Of a DNA stretch of 32,970 nt, positions 1-7,185 are shown piece after piece. The stretch covers positions 1-32,970 of the forward strand of contig JAICQL010000072.1 of NCBI GenBank assembly GCA_025937895.1. Reading direction: 5' to 3'. The translations under genes were made by a program, and so were the position numbers. Source of the DNA: Polyangiaceae bacterium. GTDB taxonomy: Bacteria > Myxococcota_A > Polyangia > Polyangiales > Polyangiaceae. The notes beneath the pieces were generated by a model. The model saw nothing but the letters and a program-made list of their open reading frames with translations. It had not been told where the DNA came from and ran no database searches. Each line of letters starts with the position of its first letter. The first letter of the stretch is position 1.

Positions 1-1
1 G

Positions 2-652
2 ACGAACCGCGACGTCCATCGCGTGGCGGAGGTGCTGGTGGCTCGGGACGATCAGGGGCCCCTGCAAGAGCGTTTGGACTACGCCTGGCTGCGCCTGGCC
101 GAGCCGGTGAGCCCGCCGCGCTTCCCGGTTGCCCTGCGGGCGCGCGCCGCGGGGGTGGCCGTGGGCGATGCCATCGTCGCCATCAACGCGGGCGGGGGCG
201 TGCCCATCAAACACGATGGCGGCGGCCGCATCCGTGATCTGCGCGACGGTGTGAACGACTACTTCGTCGCCGACACGGACACGAGCGAGGGCTCCTCGGG
301 CGGCCCCGCTTTCGATCAGGAGCTGAAGCTGGTGGGCACGCTGGCGCGCGGCGCGCCGGACTATGTGCCGACCGCAGAGGGCTGCACCCGTACGGACCGC
401 GAGAGTGATCCGGCGCTCGCCCGCGAGCAGTTCACGTATGCCTTCCGCTCCGTGGAGGGCCTGTGTGAGGTCGATCCGGAGCGCTGGCTGTGTGATCCGA
501 GCTGTGACGAGTGCGAGGTGCCGCCTCCGCCGCTCAGAGGCTCGGAGGAGGGCTGCACTCTTGCGCCACCTGCGGCCAGCTCGCGCGGGCGCATGAGCGG
601 CGCGCTGCTCGCGCTGGCGGTGGTCACGATCGCCCTTCGCCGGCGCCGTTGA
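2..652 (+). CDS. Trypsin-like serine protease with MYXO-CTERM-type tail (5' end cut off)
   Basis: This is the C-terminal part of a secreted trypsin-fold serine endopeptidase; the reading frame is open from the left edge, so the start and the catalytic His lie outside the window. Visible are the DYAWLRL stretch, which carries the catalytic Asp of the DxAxL type, and the nucleophile motif EGSSGGP (about bases 286-306). After the protease domain comes a short Cys-rich segment (CDPSCDEC) and a Pro stretch. The end has a Cys (EGCTLAPP), a linker, a hydrophobic helix (GALLALAVVTIAL) and a final RRRR. That layout matches MYXO-CTERM sorting tails, known in myxobacteria to be processed for surface display; assigning it here is by inspection. 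The gene converges with the oxidoreductase at 675, with only 22 bases between them. The protease call is strong; its substrate is unknown. Confidence 0.85.
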   Translation, partial: TNRDVHRVAEVLVARDDQGPLQERLDYAWLRLAEPVSPPRFPVALRARAAGVAVGDAIVAINAGGGVPIKHDGGGRIRDLRDGVNDYFVADTDTSEGSSGGPAFDQELKLVGTLARGAPDYVPTAEGCTRTDRESDPALAREQFTYAFRSVEGLCEVDPERWLCDPSCDECEVPPPPLRGSEEGCTLAPPAASSRGRMSGALLALAVVTIALRRRR

Positions 653-674
653 GAGCGGGCTGCGATGCCGCGCG

Positions 675-1316
675 TCAAGCGTGCAGCAGCTTGAAGGCGT
701 GGGTCCACTCCTGGCTGGAGAAGCCGGGAATACACCACAGCATGCACAACGGCTCGATGGCGCGCGCGGCGATCACACCGCCCATATCAGCCACCTCCCA
801 GCCAAAGTCGTCCAGGAACTCGCTGACCGTGGCCTTCGCCCCGCGATCACTGCCGCAGATGAACATGGTGGGGCGCCCGGCAGCAAACGTCGGGTTCACC
901 ATGACCCCGGCGCCCACACACGAAAACGCCTTCACCAGCTTTGCCTCGGGCACCCGCGACTGGACCCTCTCCATCAGAGACTGGCTGTGATCGGTGAAGA
1001 AGCGCAGCACACCTCCCTCGGGCGGACTATCTTCGATCGGGTTGGTGGTGTCGATCACCACCTTGCCGGCGAGCGCCTCGCCACAGGCCTCGACCGCCGC
1101 CTCGGTGGCAGTGCCCTTGACGGCCAGCACGACCACGTCGCCATACACGGCGGTCACCGCCAGGGTACCCACGCTGGCGCGCTCCCCGTGGCGCGCGGCC
1201 CAGGCCGAGAGCTTCTCCGGGGTGCGCGAGCCCCGCATCACCTCGTGCCCATATTTCAGAAATCCCTCGGACAGAACCTCGCCGACAATTCCGGAACCAA
1301 TCACTCCGATCCGCAT
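675..1316 (-). CDS. NADP-binding oxidoreductase, F420-dependent NADP reductase-like family
   Basis: A 213-residue Rossmann-fold protein. The N-terminus MRIGVIGSGIVGEVL has the GxGxxG dinucleotide loop, and SRTPEK after the second strand is typical of NADP(H)-phosphate binding in the COG2085 (F420H2:NADP oxidoreductase-like) family. Further landmarks are VVVLAVKG, VVIDTTNPI and LVKAFSCVGAGVM. The length is normal for the family, whose members without F420 are usually of unknown substrate. The ATG at 1316 was chosen because the Rossmann fold starts there and GGAGG lies about ten bases upstream; a longer in-frame extension would overlap manD and has no domain content. It lies on the same strand 202 bases downstream of manD, so it could be the last gene of the glucuronate operon. 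A role there is inference only. Confidence 0.85.
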   Translation of the reverse strand: MRIGVIGSGIVGEVLSEGFLKYGHEVMRGSRTPEKLSAWAARHGERASVGTLAVTAVYGDVVVLAVKGTATEAAVEACGEALAGKVVIDTTNPIEDSPPEGGVLRFFTDHSQSLMERVQSRVPEAKLVKAFSCVGAGVMVNPTFAAGRPTMFICGSDRGAKATVSEFLDDFGWEVADMGGVIAARAIEPLCMLWCIPGFSSQEWTHAFKLLHA

Positions 1317-1433
1317 CTGGGCTTCGCCTCCGCGCCACATTTTACGCCGAGCGGAGCGAAGCTGCCATTTCCTTTGCAGCGCCGCGCGCCCGGCACTGAT
1401 CCCTCTCCTGCGCTGTCGGGGAGCGAAGCTGCT

Positions 1434-1462
1434 GGGCCCCGCGCAGCATCGCGGCGGGGCCC
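1434..1462. promoter_or_regulatory. Inverted repeat between manD and the oxidoreductase gene
   Basis: GGGCCCCGC (1434-1442) pairs perfectly with GCGGGGCCC (1454-1462) around an 11-base loop. There is no T-run on either side, so it is not a clear intrinsic terminator; it could be an mRNA processing or stability hairpin between two co-directional genes. The same 202-base gap (1317-1518) holds a 13-base direct repeat, GGAGCGAAGCTGC, at 1353-1365 and 1420-1432, and otherwise nothing recognisable. Confidence 0.4.
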
Positions 1463-1518
1463 GGCCGGCGCGGCAAGCTGCCACACCGGCGGCGCTGGGC
1501 GGCTCCGCGCGAGCGCGC

Positions 1519-2727
1519 TCACCAGTGGAACATCGTGCCGTCGGTGCGGCGCGCGACCGGCAAGCTCGCCGCCACATACGGATACTTCTTGGCCTTCTCC
1601 TCGTCGATCTCAACACCGATACCGGGCTTGTCGTCGATGGTGCAGTAGCCACGCTCGAACTTATAGTTGACCTTGAACACGTCAAATGCGGGATCGACGT
1701 GCGGCATGTACTCCTGCACGCCGAAGTTGTTGACCGCCAGATCGAAGTGCAACGACGCCGCGAAGTTGATCGGCGACAGGTCCGTGGCGCCGTGGAAGCC
1801 CATCTGCACGTGGTACACGGCGGCCAGCGCCGCCACCTTCTGCAGGTGAGTGATGCCGCCACCGTGCACGATCGGCATGCGCACGTAGTCGATCAGCTGC
1901 TCCGTGATCAGCGTGGTGTAGTCGTAGATGCTGTTGAACACCTCGCCAATCGCGATCGGGGTGGTCGAGTGCTTGCGGATCATGCGCAGACCCTCCTGCA
2001 GCTCCCCCGCAACGGGATCCTCCAGCCAGAACAGATCAAACGGCTCCATCGCCTTGGCCAGGCGCGCTGCCTGGCTCGGCGTGCAACGGTGGTGCACGTC
2101 GTGTAGCAGATGGAAATCAAAGCCATACGTGGAGCGCACGCGGTCCATCAGCTTGGGCAGATAGCGCAGATAGGGCGCGGTCTCCCACACCTGCTCCTCC
2201 GCCACGCCCTTCTGCGCTGGCTCGTACGCCCTGTCCCCCTTCGGCACGCCGTAGGAGCTGGCCACCCCCGGCACGGACGACTGCACGCGGATGGCCACGA
2301 AGCCCTCGTCCCGCGCCTTGCCCACGGCGTCCACCGCATCGCCCAGCTCCTTGCCGGTGGCGTGTGCGTACACCATCACGCGCTCGCGGCTCTTGCCGCC
2401 CAGCAGGTTGTACAGCGGGGTGCCCAGCGCCTTGCCCTTGATGTCCCAGAGCGCCATGTCGATGGCGGAGATGGCCGTCATCGTCACCGGGCCTCGCCGC
2501 CAGTACGCTCCGCGATAAAAGTAATGCCAGATGTCCTCGATGTTGCGCGCGTCACGCCCGATCAAGGCGGGCAGGCAGTGCTCCTCCAGGTAGGCCACCA
2601 CGGCCTTCTCGCGGCCGTTCAAGGTGGCGTCACCCAGACCGTAGACCCCTGCATCCGTCTCCAGCTTCAGGGTCACGAAGTTGCGCCCCGGGCTGCACAC
2701 GATGACTTTCGCCGATACGATTTTCAC
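1519..2727 (-). CDS. manD: D-mannonate dehydratase, enolase superfamily (ManD)
   Basis: A 402-residue enzyme that removes water from D-mannonate to give 2-keto-3-deoxy-D-gluconate, a cytoplasmic step in glucuronate breakdown. The length equals that of characterised ManD proteins and the numbering of catalytic residues lines up: Arg147 (AIRVQ), Tyr159 (SSYG), metal ligands Asp210 (LLHDVHH), Glu236 (FWLEDP) and Glu262 (IGEVF), plus His212. The C-terminus RRTDGTMFHW is also family-typical. It is unrelated to UxuA, which does the same reaction. The start is a GTG at 2727 overlapping the TGA of the GH67 gene (GTGA), with GGAGA about eight bases upstream, so the two genes are translationally coupled. 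Databases often label this family RspA (starvation sensing); the residues and the GH67 neighbour favour true mannonate dehydratase. Confidence 0.93.
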   Translation of the reverse strand: MKIVSAKVIVCSPGRNFVTLKLETDAGVYGLGDATLNGREKAVVAYLEEHCLPALIGRDARNIEDIWHYFYRGAYWRRGPVTMTAISAIDMALWDIKGKALGTPLYNLLGGKSRERVMVYAHATGKELGDAVDAVGKARDEGFVAIRVQSSVPGVASSYGVPKGDRAYEPAQKGVAEEQVWETAPYLRYLPKLMDRVRSTYGFDFHLLHDVHHRCTPSQAARLAKAMEPFDLFWLEDPVAGELQEGLRMIRKHSTTPIAIGEVFNSIYDYTTLITEQLIDYVRMPIVHGGGITHLQKVAALAAVYHVQMGFHGATDLSPINFAASLHFDLAVNNFGVQEYMPHVDPAFDVFKVNYKFERGYCTIDDKPGIGVEIDEEKAKKYPYVAASLPVARRTDGTMFHW

Positions 2728-5102
2728 TTGCGATTCTCCGTGCGGCGGCCGCCCTTGGCCTCCGCAGTGCGCGGCACGAATGGATTGTGAATGCCGGGCA
2801 CGTAGTAGTGCCTGAGCGCCCGCAGCTCCTCCAGCGACTTTTCCGGTGCTTCATAGCCGGCGGGCAGCGGGCGCTGAGAGAACGTCTGGAAGTACTGCAC
2901 GCAGGCGTCTCGCCACCAGCGCGCCTCCTTCTCCTGGATGCGCAAGAAGTCGGTCACGTGCGCGAAGCGCGCGGTGTCCACCCACTCCTCCAGCGTGGCC
3001 CAGCTGGCCTGGAACTTGCGGACGCTGTCCACCCCGCGCTGATAGCAGTGGCACAGCTCCTCCCAGAGCGTGTGCCCGCTCTGCATGCGATGCTCCCAGC
3101 TCACGTGATGGAACCAGAGCAGCAGGCGCTCGGGACAGCTCTGCAGGTTGCCATACTGGCTGCGCAGCGGCTCGAAGTATTGAGCCACGGCGTTGCTGCC
3201 CGACGCAGAGCGATCGAAGCCGATGCCCTTGGCATCGGCCCGATGATAATAGACCGACGTCCAGTCGGGCCGCCCCTCGCTCACCCAGGGGCCAGGCCCG
3301 TAGTGGTGCCCCACCGCCATCTGATGGTGCAGGCCGAGCGGGTTCATGTAGTCCACCACCGCCTCGCGTGACTCCAGCATCAGCTGCGCGGCAGTCTCCA
3401 CGAAGCTGCTCTCGTTCGAGAAAGTCATGCATAGCCACTCCTCAGCCAGCTGCTGAGCGGAGAGGCCCGGATCCCAGCACAGCCGGCCAAAGGCGTACCA
3501 GTTGGCCGCTGCAAAGGGGTGCCCGCACCAGTTGCGATCCGTGCCGATGTTCGTGACCGAGCACATGCCCGTGAGCTCGTGCCCGTGCAGCGAGCCGTCG
3601 ATCACCCGCGCCACGGTGGAGCCCGGGCCCGCCGCGCCGGTATCGGTGTCCAGACACTCCTTGAACATCGGTGCCAGGAACGCCAGGTGCGTGGCGCAGC
3701 CCAGGTACTCCTGCGTCAGCTGCACCTCGAGCATCAGCGGCGTCTTCGGCATGGCGCCGAACAGCGGGTGATGCGGCTCGCGCGGCATGAAGTCGATCGG
3801 CCCGTTCTTGACCTGCACCAGCACGTTGCTGCGGAAGCTGCCGTCGAGCGGCACGAACTCGTCGTACGCCTGCTTGGCGCGATCGACCGGCACCTCGTGG
3901 TCGTAGACGAAGGCGCGCCACATCAACACGCCGCCGTGCTCCGCCAGCGCGTCTGCCAGCAGGTTGGCGCCCTCGGCGTGGCTGCGCCCGTAGTTTTGCG
4001 GCCCGGGCTGGCCCTCGGAGTTGGCCTTGACGACGAAGCCGCCGAAATCGGGGATCTTGCGGTAGATGACGTCGACCCGCCGGCGCCACCAGTCGCGCAC
4101 GTCCGGATCGCGCGGATCCGCCGTGCTGAGCCCATCCAGCTCGATCGGGGAGCTGAAACGCGCCGTCAGGTACACCCGGATGCCGTACGCGCGAAAGACG
4201 TGTGCCAGTGCCGCCACCTTGTCGAGGTAAGCATCCGTGAGCACCAGCGCGTTGGCGTTGACGTTGGTGAGCACGCTGCCGTTGATGCCCACCGAGGCAC
4301 AGGCTCGCGCATAATCCGTGTAGCGCGGGTCCAGATAGTCGGGCAGCTTCTGCCAGTCCCAGAGCGAGAAGCCCGCGTAGCCGCGCTCCACCGTGCGATC
4401 GAGGTTGTCCCAGTGGTTGAGCACGCGCAGCGCCAGGCGCGGCGCCGAGCTGAAGCGCAAGCCAGCCACCTCGCTGCCCATCTGCAGCAGGCGCAGGAAC
4501 TGGAACGCGCCATACAGGATGCCGAGCTCACTGTTACCGACGATCGCCGTACGCGCAGCTCCGGAGGTGCTGCCGAGCACCGCGAAGCCTTCGCGGCCGA
4601 GCTGCGGCACGGCTGCAACGCCCGCGCTGCTGGGCGGGGCGGCACCGCTGCTCGCGGCAGCAGTGGCAGAGCTAGCGCCGATGGCGGCTGGGCTGCCCGC
4701 AGCAGCAGCGGCCGGGCTGCCCCCAGCGGCAGCGGCAGAGCCGGTTGCAGCAGTGGCCGAGCCGCCCGCCGTGCCCCCACCCGCATCAGCGGCTGCGGCG
4801 GCAGAGGGGCGGCGTGAGAGCGGAAAGTCTTGCAGCTGGGGCGAGTGCGCCAGAGCGAGGATCAGCGCGCCCGGTTGAGCCGGATCCGTGCCCACGGGGA
4901 CGCTGCGCCCCAGCAGCCCTGCCAGGCCCGTGCGCAGCTCGGCCAGCGCGGCCTGGAGCGTGGGGCTGCGCGAGGCGCCCTCCGCCTCCAGCACCACGAT
5001 GGAGCTGATTTGCTTCCGGTAACGTTCGAGCAGCTCTGGGTCTGTGACGCGCCGGTAGCGCAGCCAGAGCTCATAGCCGTCTTCATCTGCAGGTCGGTTC
5101 AC
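2724..5102 (-). CDS. aguA: GH67 alpha-glucuronidase with Ala/Gly/Ser-rich insertion
   Basis: A 792-residue glycoside hydrolase of family 67, which removes (4-O-methyl-)glucuronic acid from the non-reducing end of xylo-oligosaccharides. Catalytic motifs are present: VKANSEGQPGP with the general acid Glu363, NGPIDFMPREP with Asp437, and EVQLTQEYLG with Glu465, the latter two forming the paired base of this inverting family. No signal peptide is visible, so it should act in the cytoplasm on imported aldouronates. Residues about 99-164 (bases about 4610-4808) are an almost pure Ala/Gly/Ser/Pro stretch inside the N-terminal domain, which makes the protein longer than the usual 670-730 residues. 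The start is a GTG at 5102 with a stop codon (TAA) two codons upstream in frame and no good ribosome site. It overlaps manD downstream by four bases. Confidence 0.93.
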   Translation of the reverse strand: MNRPADEDGYELWLRYRRVTDPELLERYRKQISSIVVLEAEGASRSPTLQAALAELRTGLAGLLGRSVPVGTDPAQPGALILALAHSPQLQDFPLSRRPSAAAAADAGGGTAGGSATAATGSAAAAGGSPAAAAAGSPAAIGASSATAAASSGAAPPSSAGVAAVPQLGREGFAVLGSTSGAARTAIVGNSELGILYGAFQFLRLLQMGSEVAGLRFSSAPRLALRVLNHWDNLDRTVERGYAGFSLWDWQKLPDYLDPRYTDYARACASVGINGSVLTNVNANALVLTDAYLDKVAALAHVFRAYGIRVYLTARFSSPIELDGLSTADPRDPDVRDWWRRRVDVIYRKIPDFGGFVVKANSEGQPGPQNYGRSHAEGANLLADALAEHGGVLMWRAFVYDHEVPVDRAKQAYDEFVPLDGSFRSNVLVQVKNGPIDFMPREPHHPLFGAMPKTPLMLEVQLTQEYLGCATHLAFLAPMFKECLDTDTGAAGPGSTVARVIDGSLHGHELTGMCSVTNIGTDRNWCGHPFAAANWYAFGRLCWDPGLSAQQLAEEWLCMTFSNESSFVETAAQLMLESREAVVDYMNPLGLHHQMAVGHHYGPGPWVSEGRPDWTSVYYHRADAKGIGFDRSASGSNAVAQYFEPLRSQYGNLQSCPERLLLWFHHVSWEHRMQSGHTLWEELCHCYQRGVDSVRKFQASWATLEEWVDTARFAHVTDFLRIQEKEARWWRDACVQYFQTFSQRPLPAGYEAPEKSLEELRALRHYYVPGIHNPFVPRTAEAKGGRRTENRK

Positions 5103-5177
5103 GGGTTACCCATCCGCGGCGGAGGTTGGCATTTTTCCCGTGAGGAGCGAAAGAGCAGCGCGGCGTTTGCCACCCTT

Positions 5178-5201
5178 TTGGCGCGCCCCCTGACGCGCCA
5201 A
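5178..5201. promoter_or_regulatory. Hairpin in the gap between permease and GH67 gene
   Basis: TTGGCGCG (5178-5185) and CGCGCCAA (5194-5201) form a perfect eight-base stem with an eight-base loop, in the 134-base gap between the second permease gene and aguA. A second GGCGCGCC follows at 5202-5209. No T-run follows on the minus strand, so read-through from the transporter genes is plausible; the hairpin may set the ratio of transporter to enzyme mRNA. Confidence 0.4.
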
Positions 5202-5236
5202 GGCGCGCCCATTGCCCGCCGGCCGGCGCGCGCGAC

Positions 5237-6166
5237 CTAGCCCTTGACGGCGCCGGCAGCGAGCCCGCTCACGAACTCCTTCTGCAGCGCAAAGAAGAGG
5301 ATGGCGGGCGGGATGATGGCCAGCAGCGTGCCCGCCAGGAACACGCCGTAGTCCGCCTGATAAATGCTCAGATACGTGCGGATGACGATGGGGGCGGTCA
5401 GGTTGCTCTGGCTCTGCAGGAAGATGTTGGGCGCGAAGAATGCGTTCCACTGCGCCAGGAAGACGAACATGCAGAAGGCCGCGCTCATCGGCTTGACCAG
5501 CGGCATCACCAGCCGGAAGTAGATGGCAAATTCACTGCAGCCGTCGATGCGCCCCGCGTCGATCAGCTCGTTCGGCACAGATATGATGGCCTGCCGGAAC
5601 AGGAAGATGCCGTATGCGCTCACCGCGCCCGTGAGCAGCAGCCCCGGGATGGAATCGATGAGTGAAAAATCGACGAACATCTTGTACACGGGCGCGAGCA
5701 GCAACACGCCGGGGATCATGGTCGCGCCGATCATGAAGGTCATCAGCACGCGCTTGCCACGGAAGTCGTATTTGGACAGCGCGTAGCCGGACAGCGACGA
5801 GAAGAAGAGCTGCAGCACGGTGCTCACCGTCGTGTACACGGTCGAGTTGAGCAGGTACTCCCAGTAGTAAACGACACCCGTCACCCCGCGCTCACCCGCG
5901 AACAGACGACGAAAGTTGTCCAGGTTCATGGTCTTGCTCGACCACTGATCCAGAGGCGGAAAAAAGGCGTATTCGTTCAGTACCGACTTGTCCTTAAACG
6001 CGGCCGCCAGCAGCCACACGAAGGGCGAGAGCACCGCGATGCAGGCCAGGGCCAGCACCACCGCGCGCAGGTAGCTGATGGCCAGGCGGGGCCGGCGGGG
6101 CGATGCCAGGTACAGCAGGGGGAAGATGCCGAACAGTACCAGCAGCGTGATCTGCAGCGCGTTCAT
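5237..6166 (-). CDS. Carbohydrate ABC transporter permease, MalG/UgpE type
   Basis: A 309-residue inner-membrane permease with about six to seven hydrophobic helices. The coupling (EAA) loop reads NELIDAGRIDGCSEFAIYFR, ending in the usual PLVKP helix, and contacts the ATPase. The region before the fold (FVWLLAAAFKDKSVL ... NLDNFRRLF) is typical of the MalG-like carbohydrate uptake family CUT1. Members usually take up oligosaccharides. The gene follows its partner permease by seven bases and precedes the GH67 gene, which points to aldouronic oligosaccharides as cargo; that substrate is inference. The N-terminus has one extra hydrophobic helix (LLVLFGIFPLLYLA) ahead of the standard fold. Confidence 0.92.
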   Translation of the reverse strand: MNALQITLLVLFGIFPLLYLASPRRPRLAISYLRAVVLALACIAVLSPFVWLLAAAFKDKSVLNEYAFFPPLDQWSSKTMNLDNFRRLFAGERGVTGVVYYWEYLLNSTVYTTVSTVLQLFFSSLSGYALSKYDFRGKRVLMTFMIGATMIPGVLLLAPVYKMFVDFSLIDSIPGLLLTGAVSAYGIFLFRQAIISVPNELIDAGRIDGCSEFAIYFRLVMPLVKPMSAAFCMFVFLAQWNAFFAPNIFLQSQSNLTAPIVIRTYLSIYQADYGVFLAGTLLAIIPPAILFFALQKEFVSGLAAGAVKG

Positions 6167-6173
6167 GCCAGCC

Positions 6174-7154
6174 TCACTCGTGCTCCGAGGCCCGCGAGAC
6201 GCGGTACTGCACGAAGCTGAAGGTCATGATCATCAGCGCCACGATCCAGCCCACTGCCGAGCCCAGGCCCAGATCACCCGAGCGGTAGGCGACCTCGTTC
6301 AAGTAGGTGATCACCGTCAGGCCAGAGTCGTCTGGACCGGCGCCGTTGGTATTGTAGAGCAGGGCCAGCGGCATCTCGAACAGGTTGAAAGAGCCGATGG
6401 TGCTGAGGATGAACACGAAGATGACCACGTGGCGGATCGAGGGCAACGTCACGTTCCAGAACACCTGCCAGCGGCCGGCGCCGTCGATGCGCGCCGCTTG
6501 CTCCAGCTCTTTGTCCACGTTCTGCAGCGCGGCCAGGAAGTAGACCATGTTGAAGCCGACGTAGAGCCAGAGCGAGATCAGCACCAGCGCCGGCATCACC
6601 ATCTTGGGGTCTTCCACCCAGCGCCGCTCCAGCCCCCAGCCCACGAGCGCGTGCAGCGTACGGTTGACCAGGCCGTAGCGCGGCGTCAGCAGCACCCCGA
6701 ACAGCACGCCCACAAACACCGGCCCGACCAGGTTCGGTGAGAACAAGATCAGCCGGAAGAGCCCCTTGAGCCGCTGCTCCAGCTTGCTGGTGCCCGAGTT
6801 GAGCAAGACGGCCAGGCCCAGCGCCAGCGGCAGCTGCACGAACAGGCTGCAGCACGTGTACACGATCGTATTGGTGAGCGCGCTGTGGAAGCGCACGTCC
6901 TGAGCCAGGAACAGGAAGTTATCCAGCCCGACGAAGACCTGCGAGCGAGGACCGTTCGTCTGATAAAACGCCAGCGCGATCGCGCGCAGGAAGGGATAGA
7001 CGAAGAAGACCGAGGTGAGCAGCAGGTAAGGCAGCAGGAAGATGTAGGGCGCTTTTCCCTTGTAGTAGCGCCGCGGCGGCCGCACGGGCTTGCTGCGCTC
7101 GACCTCGCCGCTGGCAGCGCCGAGGGAAGGCTCGAGATCGACTACGCCCTGCAT
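6174..7154 (-). CDS. Carbohydrate ABC transporter permease, MalF/UgpA type
   Basis: A 326-residue inner-membrane permease, the MalF-like partner of the next gene. About six membrane segments are visible, starting with IFLLPYLLLTSVFFVYPFL. The EAA loop reads KELEQAARIDGAGRWQVFWN, followed by TLPSIRHV, the conserved ATPase-contact helix. A soluble N-terminal tail of about 33 residues precedes the first helix. It is 28 bases downstream of the solute-binding gene and seven bases upstream of the second permease, so the three are surely one transcript. CUT1 transporters need a MalK-like ATPase, and the one encoded divergently at 8948 is the obvious candidate. Confidence 0.92.
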   Translation of the reverse strand: MQGVVDLEPSLGAASGEVERSKPVRPPRRYYKGKAPYIFLLPYLLLTSVFFVYPFLRAIALAFYQTNGPRSQVFVGLDNFLFLAQDVRFHSALTNTIVYTCCSLFVQLPLALGLAVLLNSGTSKLEQRLKGLFRLILFSPNLVGPVFVGVLFGVLLTPRYGLVNRTLHALVGWGLERRWVEDPKMVMPALVLISLWLYVGFNMVYFLAALQNVDKELEQAARIDGAGRWQVFWNVTLPSIRHVVIFVFILSTIGSFNLFEMPLALLYNTNGAGPDDSGLTVITYLNEVAYRSGDLGLGSAVGWIVALMIMTFSFVQYRVSRASEHE

Positions 7155-7185
7155 CCGCTTCGACTCCTGCTCCTTCGCCCGAGGG

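Noticed and set aside
1317..1862. N-terminal extension of the NADP-binding protein to base 1862
   Set aside because: The extension is Arg/Ser/Thr-rich, overlaps manD in another frame, and the Rossmann fold with a ribosome site begins at 1316.
3519..4817. 432-residue plus-strand frame inside the GH67 gene
   Set aside because: Antisense to verified GH67 catalytic motifs; composition (His/Arg/Val-rich) is typical of a shadow frame.
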